NCBI GenBank assembly: GCA_031266655.1
Contig: JAISAP010000059.1
Coordinates: 1-49,542 of the forward strand
Direction of reading: 5' to 3'
From: Holosporales bacterium
Lineage (GTDB): Bacteria > Pseudomonadota > Alphaproteobacteria > UBA3830 > JAIRMZ01
Length of the DNA stretch: 49,542 nt
Translations under genes and position numbers: made by a program
The notes under the pieces: generated by a model
The model's input: the letters and a program-made list of their open reading frames with translations, nothing else
Database searches by the model: none
Told to the model about the DNA's origin: nothing
Shown: piece after piece, positions 1 to 9,799 of the stretch
How positions within the stretch are numbered: the first letter of the stretch is position 1
How the letters are laid out: each line of letters begins with the position of its first letter

Positions 1-266
1 AAGGCAAACACCAGCTTCAGGACATGGACCGACTGCTCTCCGATCCCAGGAACCTCTCGGAGCCGCTCCCGCGAAGCCGCCAGCACTCCATTCACGGTCC
101 GAAACCGCGCAAGCAGAGCTTTAGCGAGCGGCTTGGTATCACACCTCGGACGAGACAAAAACAACAGCAGTTCCAGTAGCTCATAGGCAGGAATGTGCCT
201 GTCCGCCTCAAACCGAGCCCTTAGCCTCTCCCGATGACATAAATAATGCGGATCCTTCCCCACCAT
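1..266 (-). CDS. radC: RadC-family protein, N-terminal part (truncated by window start)
   Basis: Minus-strand reading from ATG at 266: MVGKDPHYLCHRERLRARFEADRHIPAYELLELLLFLSRPRCDTKPLAKALLARFRTVNGVLAASRERLREVPGIGEQSVHVLKLVFA; RadC-like N-terminus with HhH-type VPGIGE. Not in the supplied ORF track because it is cut by the edge. Confidence 0.85.
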   Translation of the reverse strand, partial: MVGKDPHYLCHRERLRARFEADRHIPAYELLELLLFLSRPRCDTKPLAKALLARFRTVNGVLAASRERLREVPGIGEQSVHVLKLVFA

Positions 267-348
267 AACCAGCTCCTTGCTGCTCCGGCCGCACAGCGCA
301 ACGGTCCTCCTTTGTGCACCAAGAATGACACCTAGGAACACACCACCT

Positions 349-1728
349 CTAGGCGCGCTGCCAACGCGTACCGGTCTCTGTATCCTCCAGAATCACCCCC
401 TGCTGTAGGAGCTGGTCGCGAATCGCATCCGCGCGCGCAAAATCGTGCTTCTGACGCGCCTCCTCTCTCTCCTGGAGGAGCTGCTCAATGGTTTCTGCCG
501 CCCAGCCTTCCTGTGACGACCTCTGCAGCCATACCTCGGGAGGGCTCCCCAAAAAGCCCAAGATCTGTGCCTCTTGCCGCAGGGTTTCCTGGAGCTTGCG
601 CTTTTGCGCGGAGTCGGTCTCTTTGTAAACAGCCGCCGCCATCTCGTCTAGCAAGCTCAAAGCCTGCGCCGTGTTCAAATCCTCCTGGAGCGCCGTGAGT
701 ACCGCACCCTCCGCAGGCGGCTCCCTCTCTTCGAGCGACGGCAGGAACTCTCGCAGCGCTCCATACAGGCGGGTCATCCGTTGTTTGGATTGCTCCAGCC
801 CCGCGCGGGTCCAATCCAAGGGCTTGCGGTAATGCGTGGACAGGAGAAAATGGCGCACCACTTCGCCCTCAAAGTCCTGCAGCACAGCGTTCAGCGGCAA
901 AATGTTGCCCAACGATTTCGACATTTTCTGGCCCTCCATGAGCACAATGCCGTTATGCACCCACGTATGCGCCAGCAGCGCCCCCTCATTCACAGCACGA
1001 CTTTGCGCGATCTCGTTTTCATGGTGCGGGAACATCAAGTCCTGCCCGCCTCCATGAATGTCAAAGGTAGGTCCAAAATAATGCAAACACATGGCAGAGC
1101 ACTCTATGTGCCATCCGGGTCGACCACGCCCCCAAGGGCTCTCCCATCCCGGTAGATCCGGAGTGGAGGGCTTCCAGAGCACGAAATCCAGCGGATCCTC
1201 CTTGTACGGTGCGACCTCTACCCGGCTCCCCGCAAGCATGTCATCGAGCTTGCGACGCGATAAACAGCCGTACTGGGGGTCTTTCCGCACGCGAAAGAGA
1301 ACATGCCCCTCGTTGGCGTAGGCATACTCTTTCTGCTGCATCTCCAAGACCATCCGGATGATATCCGGCACATGATCCGTCGCATGCGGCTCAAAGGTGG
1401 GAGGGAGCACCCCGAGACGCTTCAAATCTTCGTGAAAGATGGTTTCGATCTCCTCCGTCAGCGTTTTAATCGAGAGCCCACGCTCGGCGGCACGCGCGTT
1501 TATTTTGTCATCAATGTCGGTAATATTGCGCACATAGACCACACGCGGATACTGCTGGGCTAACAGGCGATACAGCAGGTCGAACACCACAATGGGCCGC
1601 GCATTCCCCACATGCGGCCGGTCGTAAACCGTGGGACCGCAGACGTACATCCGCACCAAGGTCTCGTCTAAGGGGACGAACGGCTCGACCCGCTGATTCA
1701 AGGAGTTATACAAACGCACCACAGGCAA
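349..1728 (-). CDS. cysS: cysteinyl-tRNA synthetase
   Basis: MYVCGPTVYDRPHVGNAR, WHIECSAMC, GGGQDLMFPHHENEIAQS, KMSKSLGN motifs. Confidence 0.98.
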   Translation of the reverse strand: MPVVRLYNSLNQRVEPFVPLDETLVRMYVCGPTVYDRPHVGNARPIVVFDLLYRLLAQQYPRVVYVRNITDIDDKINARAAERGLSIKTLTEEIETIFHEDLKRLGVLPPTFEPHATDHVPDIIRMVLEMQQKEYAYANEGHVLFRVRKDPQYGCLSRRKLDDMLAGSRVEVAPYKEDPLDFVLWKPSTPDLPGWESPWGRGRPGWHIECSAMCLHYFGPTFDIHGGGQDLMFPHHENEIAQSRAVNEGALLAHTWVHNGIVLMEGQKMSKSLGNILPLNAVLQDFEGEVVRHFLLSTHYRKPLDWTRAGLEQSKQRMTRLYGALREFLPSLEEREPPAEGAVLTALQEDLNTAQALSLLDEMAAAVYKETDSAQKRKLQETLRQEAQILGFLGSPPEVWLQRSSQEGWAAETIEQLLQEREEARQKHDFARADAIRDQLLQQGVILEDTETGTRWQRA

Positions 1729-1737
1729 GCCCCCTTT

Positions 1738-3084
1738 TTACCGCGCGAGCCTTTGTAGCATACGCTCGCGCCCCATCAAAGCCACCAACACCCACAGCTC
1801 CGGCCCGGTGTCCCTTCCTGTCAGGAGCAGCCGCAGAGGGTGAAACAACGCACGTCCCTTTCGGCCGGTTTTTTGACTCAGATCTTGGACAAACGCTTGC
1901 CAAGCGCTGACCTCTCCTATCGCCTCCGGCGCCCGCTGGGTGCAGAGCAGGCAAGCCTCTCGAAACGCAGGCTCCTCGTCCGCACCGGGAGGTAACAGCC
2001 CGTAACACACCCGCTGCCAATATCCCACATCCTGTAGGGTCTCGATATTGCCGCGGATGGCCTTCCAAAAATCGGCAGAAAACGGAAAATCACTAGGCGG
2101 TATGTCGGATGCTACAGACGCCACCGGCAGAATGGGCCAAAGGTGGCGATTCAACCGACGGAGATCGTCGGGATCAAATTGCGCCTCTGCCAGACTCATG
2201 TTCGATAACGCAAAGCCGGCTGCTAGGTCTTCCAGAGAAGCGTGGGGCGCCAACGCTTCGGAGGTGCCGAGCTTGGCGAGAAAACTGCAGAGCGCGAGCG
2301 GATGGATGCCCTCTTCCCGCAGGGACTGCAGGCTCATGCTACCTGTCCGTTTGGAAAGCTCTTCCCCCGAGCGCATCCGAAACAGCGGGTAATGGGCCCA
2401 GGACAAGGCAGAGGGAGCCTTCGGGTCCAGCGCCTCCAAGATTTGCAGCTGCACCGCCGTATTGGCCAAATGATCGGCTCCACGAATCACTTGCGTTATG
2501 CCCAGCTCCCAATCATCGACCACAGAAGCCAAGGTATACACCGGTACACCGTCGGCGCGGATCAATACCGGATCGCTCGCGTACGCTCCCTCAAAGACCT
2601 TCTTGCCGTAAATCCCATCGTTCCAGCACACGGGATTTTCGTGTAACCGAAAGCGCCAATGAGCGGGACGTCCCTGAGACTCTAACGCCCTGCGCTCGTC
2701 TTCCGAAAGCGCTAAAGCCCGACGGTTATAAATCGGCGGTTTCCCCTGCGTTTGAAGGGTTTTTCTCTGGAGCGCCAGTTCCTCAGGGGTTTCGTAGCAA
2801 GGATAGAGTCGGCCCGTAGCGCGGAGGCACTCCGCCGCTTGCGCGTACCGTTCTAGACGCTCTGATTGAAAGACAAGACGCTCCCAAGAGAGCCCCATCC
2901 AGGTCAGATCGGCCTTCAGGGCCTCTACAAAAGCAGCGTCGGACCTTGCGCGATCGGTATCATCGATGCGCAGCAGAAACTGCGCTCCGTATCGACGCGC
3001 ATACAAAGCATTGAGAAGGGCGGCGCGCGCATTACCCACATGCAACAACCCAGTCGGCGAAGGAGCAAAGCGGACCCAGCCCAT
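1738..3084 (-). CDS. gltX: glutamyl-tRNA synthetase
   Basis: MGWVRFAPSPTGLLHVGNARAALLNALYARR (class I HIGH-type), ELSKRTGSMS (KMSKS-like); likely start at internal Met (3084), as the ORF extends upstream into the tRNA-proximal region. Confidence 0.95.
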   Translation of the reverse strand: MGWVRFAPSPTGLLHVGNARAALLNALYARRYGAQFLLRIDDTDRARSDAAFVEALKADLTWMGLSWERLVFQSERLERYAQAAECLRATGRLYPCYETPEELALQRKTLQTQGKPPIYNRRALALSEDERRALESQGRPAHWRFRLHENPVCWNDGIYGKKVFEGAYASDPVLIRADGVPVYTLASVVDDWELGITQVIRGADHLANTAVQLQILEALDPKAPSALSWAHYPLFRMRSGEELSKRTGSMSLQSLREEGIHPLALCSFLAKLGTSEALAPHASLEDLAAGFALSNMSLAEAQFDPDDLRRLNRHLWPILPVASVASDIPPSDFPFSADFWKAIRGNIETLQDVGYWQRVCYGLLPPGADEEPAFREACLLCTQRAPEAIGEVSAWQAFVQDLSQKTGRKGRALFHPLRLLLTGRDTGPELWVLVALMGRERMLQRLAR

Positions 3085-3096
3085 AGTCTCCTCGTT

Positions 3097-3182
3097 TGGT
3101 GCCCGTGGAGGGACTCGAACCCCCACAACTTTTCAGTTCGCAGATTTTAAGTCTACTGCGTCTACCATTCCGCCACACGGGC
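3097..3182 (-). tRNA. tRNA-Leu (UAA), CCA encoded
   Basis: Minus: GCCCGTGTGGCGGAATGGTAGACGCAGTAGACTTAAAATCTGCGAACTGAAAAGTTGTGGGGGTTCGAGTCCCTCCACGGGCACCA; 7-bp acceptor stem, TTCGAGTCC T-arm, anticodon loop CTTAAAA. Confidence 0.95.
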
Positions 3183-3397
3183 CTGGGTGCACGCTATAGA
3201 GGGAGTTTTTCACAAGCAAGAGGGGAGAACCGGAGGGGAACCTGTGCACAACGGGACCCCCAGAAAAAGCCTGGGGATAACTCCGTTTTTGTCCACCGGT
3301 TGGAGCACCTGTGCAAAACCTTATCCCCAGGATGGGGATAACCTGTTGTTTTTTTGAGAACAAACAGAGAAGATGGGGAGGCATAAGGGGATAGATT

Positions 3398-3904
3398 GTG
3401 CACCAAGAGAGAAGTGCCCGTTCTTTGCGGTGTTTCTACCACTACTACTTTTTTTTAATAAGCTTTGCTTGTTACACGGCCCAAGCCCAGAATCCCACTC
3501 TTAACATCGCCAACAAAGTGCCCATCTCCATTGAAACGGCGAATACCCCACAGGCAAGACACGTGGGGTTTATGTTTCGACGCCTGGTTTCTCCGAAGCA
3601 CGGTATGCTCTTTGACTTCCAAACGACGCAGTCTGTGGTCATGTGGATGAAGAACACCTATGTGTCCCTGGATTTGCTCTTTATTTCCCAGAAGGGGGTC
3701 ATCACCCATATGATCCAGAAAGCGGAACCCCTGTCCACAAAGGCCTTACGGGGGAAAAAGCCCGTGCGCTTTGTGCTCGAGGTGCCAGCGGGTACCTGCG
3801 AAAAGTACGGGATTGTCGTTGGAGACACAGTATCGGGACTCCCCACAGAGTCGGCATCTCCTCAAAGGCGCGACACCAAACGGAAGCCGGCACCCAAAAA
3901 GTAA
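3398..3904 (+). CDS. DUF192 family secreted protein
   Basis: Hydrophobic N-terminus; MFRRLVSPKHGMLFDFQTTQSVVMWMKNTYVSLDLLFISQKGVI, a typical DUF192 core. Confidence 0.88.
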   Translation: MHQERSARSLRCFYHYYFFLISFACYTAQAQNPTLNIANKVPISIETANTPQARHVGFMFRRLVSPKHGMLFDFQTTQSVVMWMKNTYVSLDLLFISQKGVITHMIQKAEPLSTKALRGKKPVRFVLEVPAGTCEKYGIVVGDTVSGLPTESASPQRRDTKRKPAPKK

Positions 3905-3915
3905 GCCCCCTTCCC

Positions 3916-5032
3916 CTATGGGGATACGTCCTTTTTGCCAATGCGCGCACTCAGAGAGGCTCGTAAAAAGAGGTCGATATCTCCATCGAGCACGCTCTGC
4001 GCATTCCCTTTTTCCACGCCTGTACGCAGATCTTTGACGAGCTGATAAGGTTGCAGCACGTACGACCGAATTTGATGCCCCCATCCAATGTCGGATTTGC
4101 CAGCCGCTTGGTCTTCCGCGGCTTCTTCCCGCTTGCGCAGCTCTAACGCATAGAGACGCGCGCGGAGCACCTCCATGGCCATCGCACGATTGCGGTGCTG
4201 CGAGCGATCGGTTTGACATTGCACCACCACACCCGTGGGAAGATGTGTAATACGAATCGCACTCTCCGTTTTGTTGACATGTTGTCCTCCCGCCCCCGAA
4301 GCACGGTAGGTGTCAATACGCAGATCTTTCTCCTCAATGCTGATATGAATAGAGTCGTCGATGACGGGATAGACCCACACGGAGGCGAAACTGGTATGCC
4401 GCCGCGCATTGGCGTCAAACGGAGAAATGCGCACCAGTCGATGCACACCCGACTCCGTTTTGAGCCATCCGTAGGCGCGTAACCCTACGATCTTGAGGGT
4501 CGTGGATTTCACGCCCGCTTCTTCGCCCGCGCTCTCTTCGAGGGTTTCGGTGCGGTAGCGATGGGCTTCCGCCCAACGGGTATACAGCCGGACCAGCATG
4601 CATGCCCAATCTTGCGCTTCCGTCCCTCCCGCGCCCGCGTGAATCTCCAGGTAGCAGTCCTTGGCGTCCGCCTCACCCGACAGCAGACTCTCGAGGTGAT
4701 ACCGCTCTACACGTTGGGCCAAATCCTGCAGCAGAGTCTCCGCTTCTTGCAAAGAGGCGGCATCTCCTTCTTGTTCCGCCATATCCAGCAAAAGGCGGGC
4801 TTCTTCGAGCTCTTGCGTGTAAGCGTTGAAGTCCTGGAGAGCCGATTCAAGCAGAGCACGCTCCTGTGTGATTTTCTGAGCGCGCGCAGGATCCTCCCAC
4901 AGAGAGGGATCCGCTACCTCCTGCTCGAGGGTGTGCAGACGTTGAGAAGATGTCTCCCAGTCAAAGAAACCCCCGAACAAGCTGCAAACGCTCCTGAATG
5001 TGTGCTAGCAAGCGCTCTGTTTCTTCTCGCAT
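3916..5032 (-). CDS. prfB: peptide chain release factor 2, with programmed +1 frameshift
   Basis: GAGGQHVNKTESAIRITHLPTG and ...DRSQHRNR; upstream frame from ATG at 5032 reads MREETERLLAHIQERLQLVRGFL then CTT TGA C, with the main ORF continuing in +1 frame (DWETSSQ...). Confidence 0.97.
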
Positions 5033-5168
5033 GATCCCCCCTTGTCAACGGTGACAGCATACGCTGTGTCCCAGAGACAGAACAAGCACACCGCCCTCTG
5101 TAGGCGGAAGCGTTTCCTGTGCTATGCTTCGCACGTGCCTAGGGGCCTAAGAGGATGCAGCGAATATC

Positions 5169-6191
5169 GTGAACCGTCGTGAGGGATCTTTGACGAAGGG
5201 GCGAACATGCGCTCGATGGTACGTCCTAGCGGGCCTGCTCACCGGGTGTGCGGGCGAGCATCTGGCGCCTGTGGAGCTCAAAGTGGAAGAACCGCGGCTC
5301 GAAACCGTCGCGGAGACGCAGTCTTATACCGTACAACCAGGCGATACGATTGCCACAATCGCCGAAAAGCTAGGGGTGGCGCTCCGCAGCCTCATCGAGG
5401 AAAACCGCCTTTTACCGCCCTATGCCCTGGTGGAGGGGCAGACGCTTCTTTGCCCACAATCATGCCCGAAAAAGCCCGCTAGAGAGGGCGAGGAGGTCTC
5501 GGGCGCTGCGCCGGAGCCAGGGTGGCATAGCGATGTGCAGGTGGCGCCTCTGGAGCCTGCTTGGGCAGAGGAGGCCGAACCTTTAGCGACGCCCAAAGAG
5601 GCGCCGGTCGAGAAAACATTGGGAGAACGCCTGAAGGAAGCGCATTTAAGCGAGCCCCCTCCTCCTGCGCCCGTCCCCCGCAAAAAAGGGCCCCCTCCTG
5701 ATCTTCCGCAGAAGGGGGAGACGATCAAGCTAGAAGCGAAGGCCAAGAAACCGGCGCCTGCAGAGGCAGAGGACTTAGAAGAGCCAGAAAAACCGGAGAA
5801 AGCCGCCCCTGTCCCTGCTTCGCACGCTTCGCTTGCATGGCCCATCAAAGGCAAGATTCTAGCGTCTTTTGGCAGTGGAGAGAGTGCTGATGGGGTAGAA
5901 ATTAGTGGAAAAGCCGGAGATTCTGTTCTCTCAGCGGAGGATGGGCTTGTTGTTTATGCGGGAGCCAAGCTAAAGTCCTTCGGGAATCTGGTGTTGGTGA
6001 AACACGAGAACGGGCTCATGACGGCGTACGCGCACCTTGGGAAGATTGCCGTGAGCAAGGGAGACTACGTGGATCGTGGGCAGAAGATTGGGACCGTAGG
6101 CAAGACGGGGGATGTTTCCGAGCCGCAGTTGTACTTTGAGGTGCGGAAGAATAAAAAACCGGTGGACCCTTTGAGGTTTTTACCTAAGTAG
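5169..6191 (+). CDS. LysM + M23 peptidase (NlpD/EnvC-like) lipoprotein
   Basis: LLTGCAGE lipobox-like; LysM YTVQPGDTIATIAEKLGV; M23 GLMTAYAHLGKIAVSKGDYVDRGQKIGTVGKTGDVSEPQLYFEVRKNKKPVDPLRFLPK. Confidence 0.92.
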   Translation: MNRREGSLTKGRTCARWYVLAGLLTGCAGEHLAPVELKVEEPRLETVAETQSYTVQPGDTIATIAEKLGVALRSLIEENRLLPPYALVEGQTLLCPQSCPKKPAREGEEVSGAAPEPGWHSDVQVAPLEPAWAEEAEPLATPKEAPVEKTLGERLKEAHLSEPPPPAPVPRKKGPPPDLPQKGETIKLEAKAKKPAPAEAEDLEEPEKPEKAAPVPASHASLAWPIKGKILASFGSGESADGVEISGKAGDSVLSAEDGLVVYAGAKLKSFGNLVLVKHENGLMTAYAHLGKIAVSKGDYVDRGQKIGTVGKTGDVSEPQLYFEVRKNKKPVDPLRFLPK

Positions 6192-6222
6192 GGGGAGCGG
6201 AAAGGAGCGTTATGAAGGAGGA

Positions 6223-6618
6223 ATGTCGATGGTACCTTTAGCCCACGCGGAGGAGCAGGCAGTGCCCAGAGGGGTAGACTGGATGGGCATGATTCCGCTC
6301 GTCCTCATTGTCGTCATTTTTTACTTCTTTCTCATTCGCCCTCAGCAAAAGAAAGAAAAGCAGAGACAATCGATGATTGCGGCGCTTGCGCGTGGAGATC
6401 GTGTGGTGACGACCGGAGGCCTGGTGGGCACCGTCTATCGCCTCTCGCAGGACGCAGATCTCGTGCTGGAACTGTCGGAAGGGGTGCTCGCGACAGTGCG
6501 CAGGAGTGCGATTGCGGAGGTCCTCGCGAGAATTCCCATGGAAGACGAACCGCAGGCGCGAGCAGGCAACACAGGAGCAGGAAAACGCGTTAAGAAATCA
6601 TCAAGCAGGAAAAAATAA
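6223..6618 (+). CDS. yajC: preprotein translocase subunit YajC
   Basis: Single TM IPLVLIVVIFYFFLIRPQQKKEKQRQSMIAALARGDRVVTTGGLVGTV; upstream of secD. Confidence 0.95.
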   Translation: MSMVPLAHAEEQAVPRGVDWMGMIPLVLIVVIFYFFLIRPQQKKEKQRQSMIAALARGDRVVTTGGLVGTVYRLSQDADLVLELSEGVLATVRRSAIAEVLARIPMEDEPQARAGNTGAGKRVKKSSSRKK

Positions 6619-6642
6619 AATGGCGGAGTAGCGGAGGTTCTC

Positions 6643-8205
6643 ATGACGATGCAGTCTCCTCGTTGGAAAGTGGTCCTGGTGTGGACCGTGTGCCTCTTTG
6701 GGGCGCTTTTTGCGCTTCCGAATGCGCTACCCGATCGCCTCTTGGAGGGGTTGCCTTCTTTCTTCCCCAAGGACCGTGTACGCCTGGGTTTGGACCTCAG
6801 CGGGGGCGCGCATCTCCTGCTGGAGGTGGATCTCTCCGCGGCGGATCAGGAATCTCTCAATCAGACCATAGAGGCGGTACGCGTTGCCCTGCGAAAAGGC
6901 AATATAGGGTACGTTTCCATGCCAACGGCTGTCCCCTCAGGGGAGGAGGCGCTGACCTTTTCGTTGCGAGATGGGACACAAGCGGGGCGCGCAAAAGCGT
7001 TGCTGAGCGCTCTTGATCCGAACCTCAAGGTCACTATCGAAGGAACGGTGGTGCGCATGGCACCCACGGAGATGGCGCTTGCTAAAAGACATATCGATGT
7101 CATCAACCGCTCCATTGAAGTCATTCGACGACGGATCGATGAAACGGGGACGCGAGAACCCGTCATCCAGGGCCAGGGGAAAAACCGTATTTTACTGCAA
7201 GTGCCGGGGGAGCAGGACCCTGTGCGCATTAAGGAGTTGCTGGGACGTACCGCCAAGCTGTCGTTCCGGCTGGTGGAGGAAGCGCAGAGCGGGAGTGGCA
7301 ACCAGCCGGGATGTGTTTCTCTCCCCCAAGGTGATGGGCAGGGGGAGCGTCTACGGGTACGGCGTTCGGCGATCATCGGCGGGGAGCATTTGGTGGATGC
7401 GCAGCCGGGATTCGATGAGTACAATCGGCCGCAGGTCTCTTTCCGCTTGAATACTACGGGGGCCAAGCGTTTTGGAGACGCGACGCGCGAGAATGTGCAT
7501 CGCCGGTTCGCCATTGTGCTCGATGATCGTATCATCAGCGCTCCCGTCATTAACGAGCCCATCCCCGGAGGATCGGGGCGCATTAGTGGGCAGTTTACGG
7601 CAGAGGAAGCACACGATTTGGCGTTACTCTTGCGCGCTGGAGCGCTCCCTGCGCCTCTCGTCGTCGTCGAGGAGCGTACCGTGGGCCCCGATCTTGGAGC
7701 GGACTCGATTAAAGCGGGTGTGTATGCCACGTTTATCGCCATCCTGCTGGTGGTCGGCTTTATGCTGCTGGCCTATTCTCTCTTTGGCCTCGTAGCGGAT
7801 ACAGCGGTGATTGTGAACCTGATTTTACTAGTGGCGGCGCTCTCTTGTCTGCGTGCGACCCTCACGCTTCCCGGCATTGCTGGGATTGCACTGACTATGG
7901 GCATGGCCGTGGATGCGAATGTCTTGATCAATGAACGCATCAAAGAAGAGCTGCGACGCGGAATGCGGCCGTTGGTTGCGGTCGAGCAAGGATACGATTT
8001 GGCGATGACGACGATTATCGATACGAACCTGAACACGCTGATTGGTATGGCGTTTCTTTACCATTTTGGAACGGGGCCCATTCGTGGTTTTGCGGTGACG
8101 ACGGCGCTAGGGGTGGTGATTTCCTTCTTTACCTCGACCACGCTGGCACGTTTGCTCACGTTCTGGTGGATGGGGAAGAAACGCCCGACAACCCTGCCTA
8201 TTTAG
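6643..8205 (+). CDS. secD: protein translocase subunit SecD
   Basis: RLGLDLSGGAHLLLEVD; AMAVDANVLINERIKEELRRG. Confidence 0.97.
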   Translation: MTMQSPRWKVVLVWTVCLFGALFALPNALPDRLLEGLPSFFPKDRVRLGLDLSGGAHLLLEVDLSAADQESLNQTIEAVRVALRKGNIGYVSMPTAVPSGEEALTFSLRDGTQAGRAKALLSALDPNLKVTIEGTVVRMAPTEMALAKRHIDVINRSIEVIRRRIDETGTREPVIQGQGKNRILLQVPGEQDPVRIKELLGRTAKLSFRLVEEAQSGSGNQPGCVSLPQGDGQGERLRVRRSAIIGGEHLVDAQPGFDEYNRPQVSFRLNTTGAKRFGDATRENVHRRFAIVLDDRIISAPVINEPIPGGSGRISGQFTAEEAHDLALLLRAGALPAPLVVVEERTVGPDLGADSIKAGVYATFIAILLVVGFMLLAYSLFGLVADTAVIVNLILLVAALSCLRATLTLPGIAGIALTMGMAVDANVLINERIKEELRRGMRPLVAVEQGYDLAMTTIIDTNLNTLIGMAFLYHFGTGPIRGFAVTTALGVVISFFTSTTLARLLTFWWMGKKRPTTLPI

Positions 8206-8214
8206 GAGAAATGC

Positions 8215-9126
8215 ATGGGACTGCAGTTGATACCTCATGACACAAAGATCGATTTTGTAGGCAAGCGGTTTATCGCCTTCGCGATTTCGATCGCTTTGAC
8301 GATAGCGGCTCTTGGGACCTTTTTCCTTCGTGGCCTCAACTACGGCATCGATTTTGTGGGCGGATATGTGCTGGAGGTGCGCACGACAGAAAAAGCCGAC
8401 CTTACGGATATGCGCAAAAAGATTTCGGATCTGAATATTGGCGAGGTCTCGTTGCAGGAATTTGGCTCTGCCCAAGACGTGTTGATCCGGATCCCTTCTG
8501 CAGAGGGGAATGAGCAGACGCGTGCGGCTTCTTTAGCGCGTGTCAAGGAGGCGTTGGGGGCCTCCGTAGAGATCCGGCGTACCGAGACGATTGGACCGAA
8601 GGTAGGGAAGGAGCTGGTGGAAAACGCGATTTATGCAGTGGTGCTGTCTCTGCTCGCCATTTTAGCCTATATCTGGGCCCGATTTGAGTGGCCTTTTGCC
8701 ATCTGCGGCGTCATCGCGCTGGTGCATGACTGTATTATTCTTTTAGGTTTTTATTCTGCCTGTCATTTCCTAGAGTTTAATACCAATGCTGTGGTGTCCT
8801 TCCTCTTAACAGCCAGCTACTCGATTCACGACACCGTTGTGGTCTACGATCGTATTCGAGAGAATATGAAAAAGCTGAATGCGACAGCCTTTCCGGAGAT
8901 TGTGAATATGAGCATGAATGAGACGCTCTCACGCACGATTCTCACCACGGCCACCACCTTGCTAGCTCTTCTGGCCTTGTGTTTGTTCGGGGGCGAAGTG
9001 ATTTCCGAATTCAGCTTACCCTTGTTGGTGGGCTTTTCTTTCGGTTCGGTGTCCTCTGTCTGTCTTTCCTCTCCACTGCTCCTTTATACAAAAGCGGGCG
9101 TGAAAAGGCAGGAACCTGCGAAGTGA
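8215..9126 (+). CDS. secF: protein translocase subunit SecF
   Basis: GLNYGIDFVGGYVLEVRT; SYSIHDTVVVYDRIRENMKK; follows secD. Confidence 0.97.
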   Translation: MGLQLIPHDTKIDFVGKRFIAFAISIALTIAALGTFFLRGLNYGIDFVGGYVLEVRTTEKADLTDMRKKISDLNIGEVSLQEFGSAQDVLIRIPSAEGNEQTRAASLARVKEALGASVEIRRTETIGPKVGKELVENAIYAVVLSLLAILAYIWARFEWPFAICGVIALVHDCIILLGFYSACHFLEFNTNAVVSFLLTASYSIHDTVVVYDRIRENMKKLNATAFPEIVNMSMNETLSRTILTTATTLLALLALCLFGGEVISEFSLPLLVGFSFGSVSSVCLSSPLLLYTKAGVKRQEPAK

Positions 9127-9794
9127 ACGCTGGCCGTCCGTTTATTGTTGCCATCGATGGGCCTGCTGGGAGCGGGAAAGGTACAGTGGCTACGGCTCTC
9201 GCTCAACGCCTCGATTTCGCGTATTTCGAAAGCGGCATTTTCTTTCGGGTGGTATCCTGGCGGGCGTTACAACTGGGAGTACGCCCAGAGCAAAACGCAG
9301 AGTTGGAGGCCCTTATCGCCTCCCCGTGGCTCCGAGAGCAGTGGCAGGTGCTGGATCGCACGCTCCTACGAGAAGAGCATATAGGCATGTTTTCCTCGGA
9401 AATTGGCAAGAATCCGGGGGTCCGCGCTCTCTTTATCTCCTTTGTCCACCAAGAGATTAGCAAGGAGACCGCAAAAGGCGTGATCCTCGACGGGCGCGAT
9501 ACAGGAAGCGCCGTTTTCCCAGATGCGGACTGCAAGATCTTTCTGACCGCCTCCTCCGAGGTGCGGGCACATCGTCGCTTTGATGAATTGCGCGCGCGAG
9601 GGAAAGAGGTGGTGTACGAAGAGATTTTTCAAGACTTGCACAAACGGGACGCTAACGACCGCAGCCGCCCTGTGGGGCCCTTGCAAATCGATGATACATA
9701 CTGTCCCCTGGACACATCGAATCTTTCGATTGCAGAAGCTATTAGCGCAGCAGAACGCATCGTCCGACAGAAATACCTGCATTCTGAGGGGTAG
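9123..9794 (+). CDS. cmk: cytidylate kinase (probable GTG start overlapping secF stop)
   Basis: RPFIVAIDGPAGSGKGTVATALAQRLDFAYFESGIFFR; VILDGRDTGSAVFPDADCKIFLTAS. Confidence 0.93.
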   Translation: MNAGRPFIVAIDGPAGSGKGTVATALAQRLDFAYFESGIFFRVVSWRALQLGVRPEQNAELEALIASPWLREQWQVLDRTLLREEHIGMFSSEIGKNPGVRALFISFVHQEISKETAKGVILDGRDTGSAVFPDADCKIFLTASSEVRAHRRFDELRARGKEVVYEEIFQDLHKRDANDRSRPVGPLQIDDTYCPLDTSNLSIAEAISAAERIVRQKYLHSEG

Positions 9795-9799
9795 ACTTG

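Noticed and set aside
3449-3456. T8 run in the DUF192 signal peptide as a contingency tract
   Set aside because: In frame, short, and encodes plausible hydrophobic signal residues.
6861-7742. 293-aa antisense ORF within secD
   Set aside because: Mirror of a strongly supported secD coding region; codon-structure artefact.
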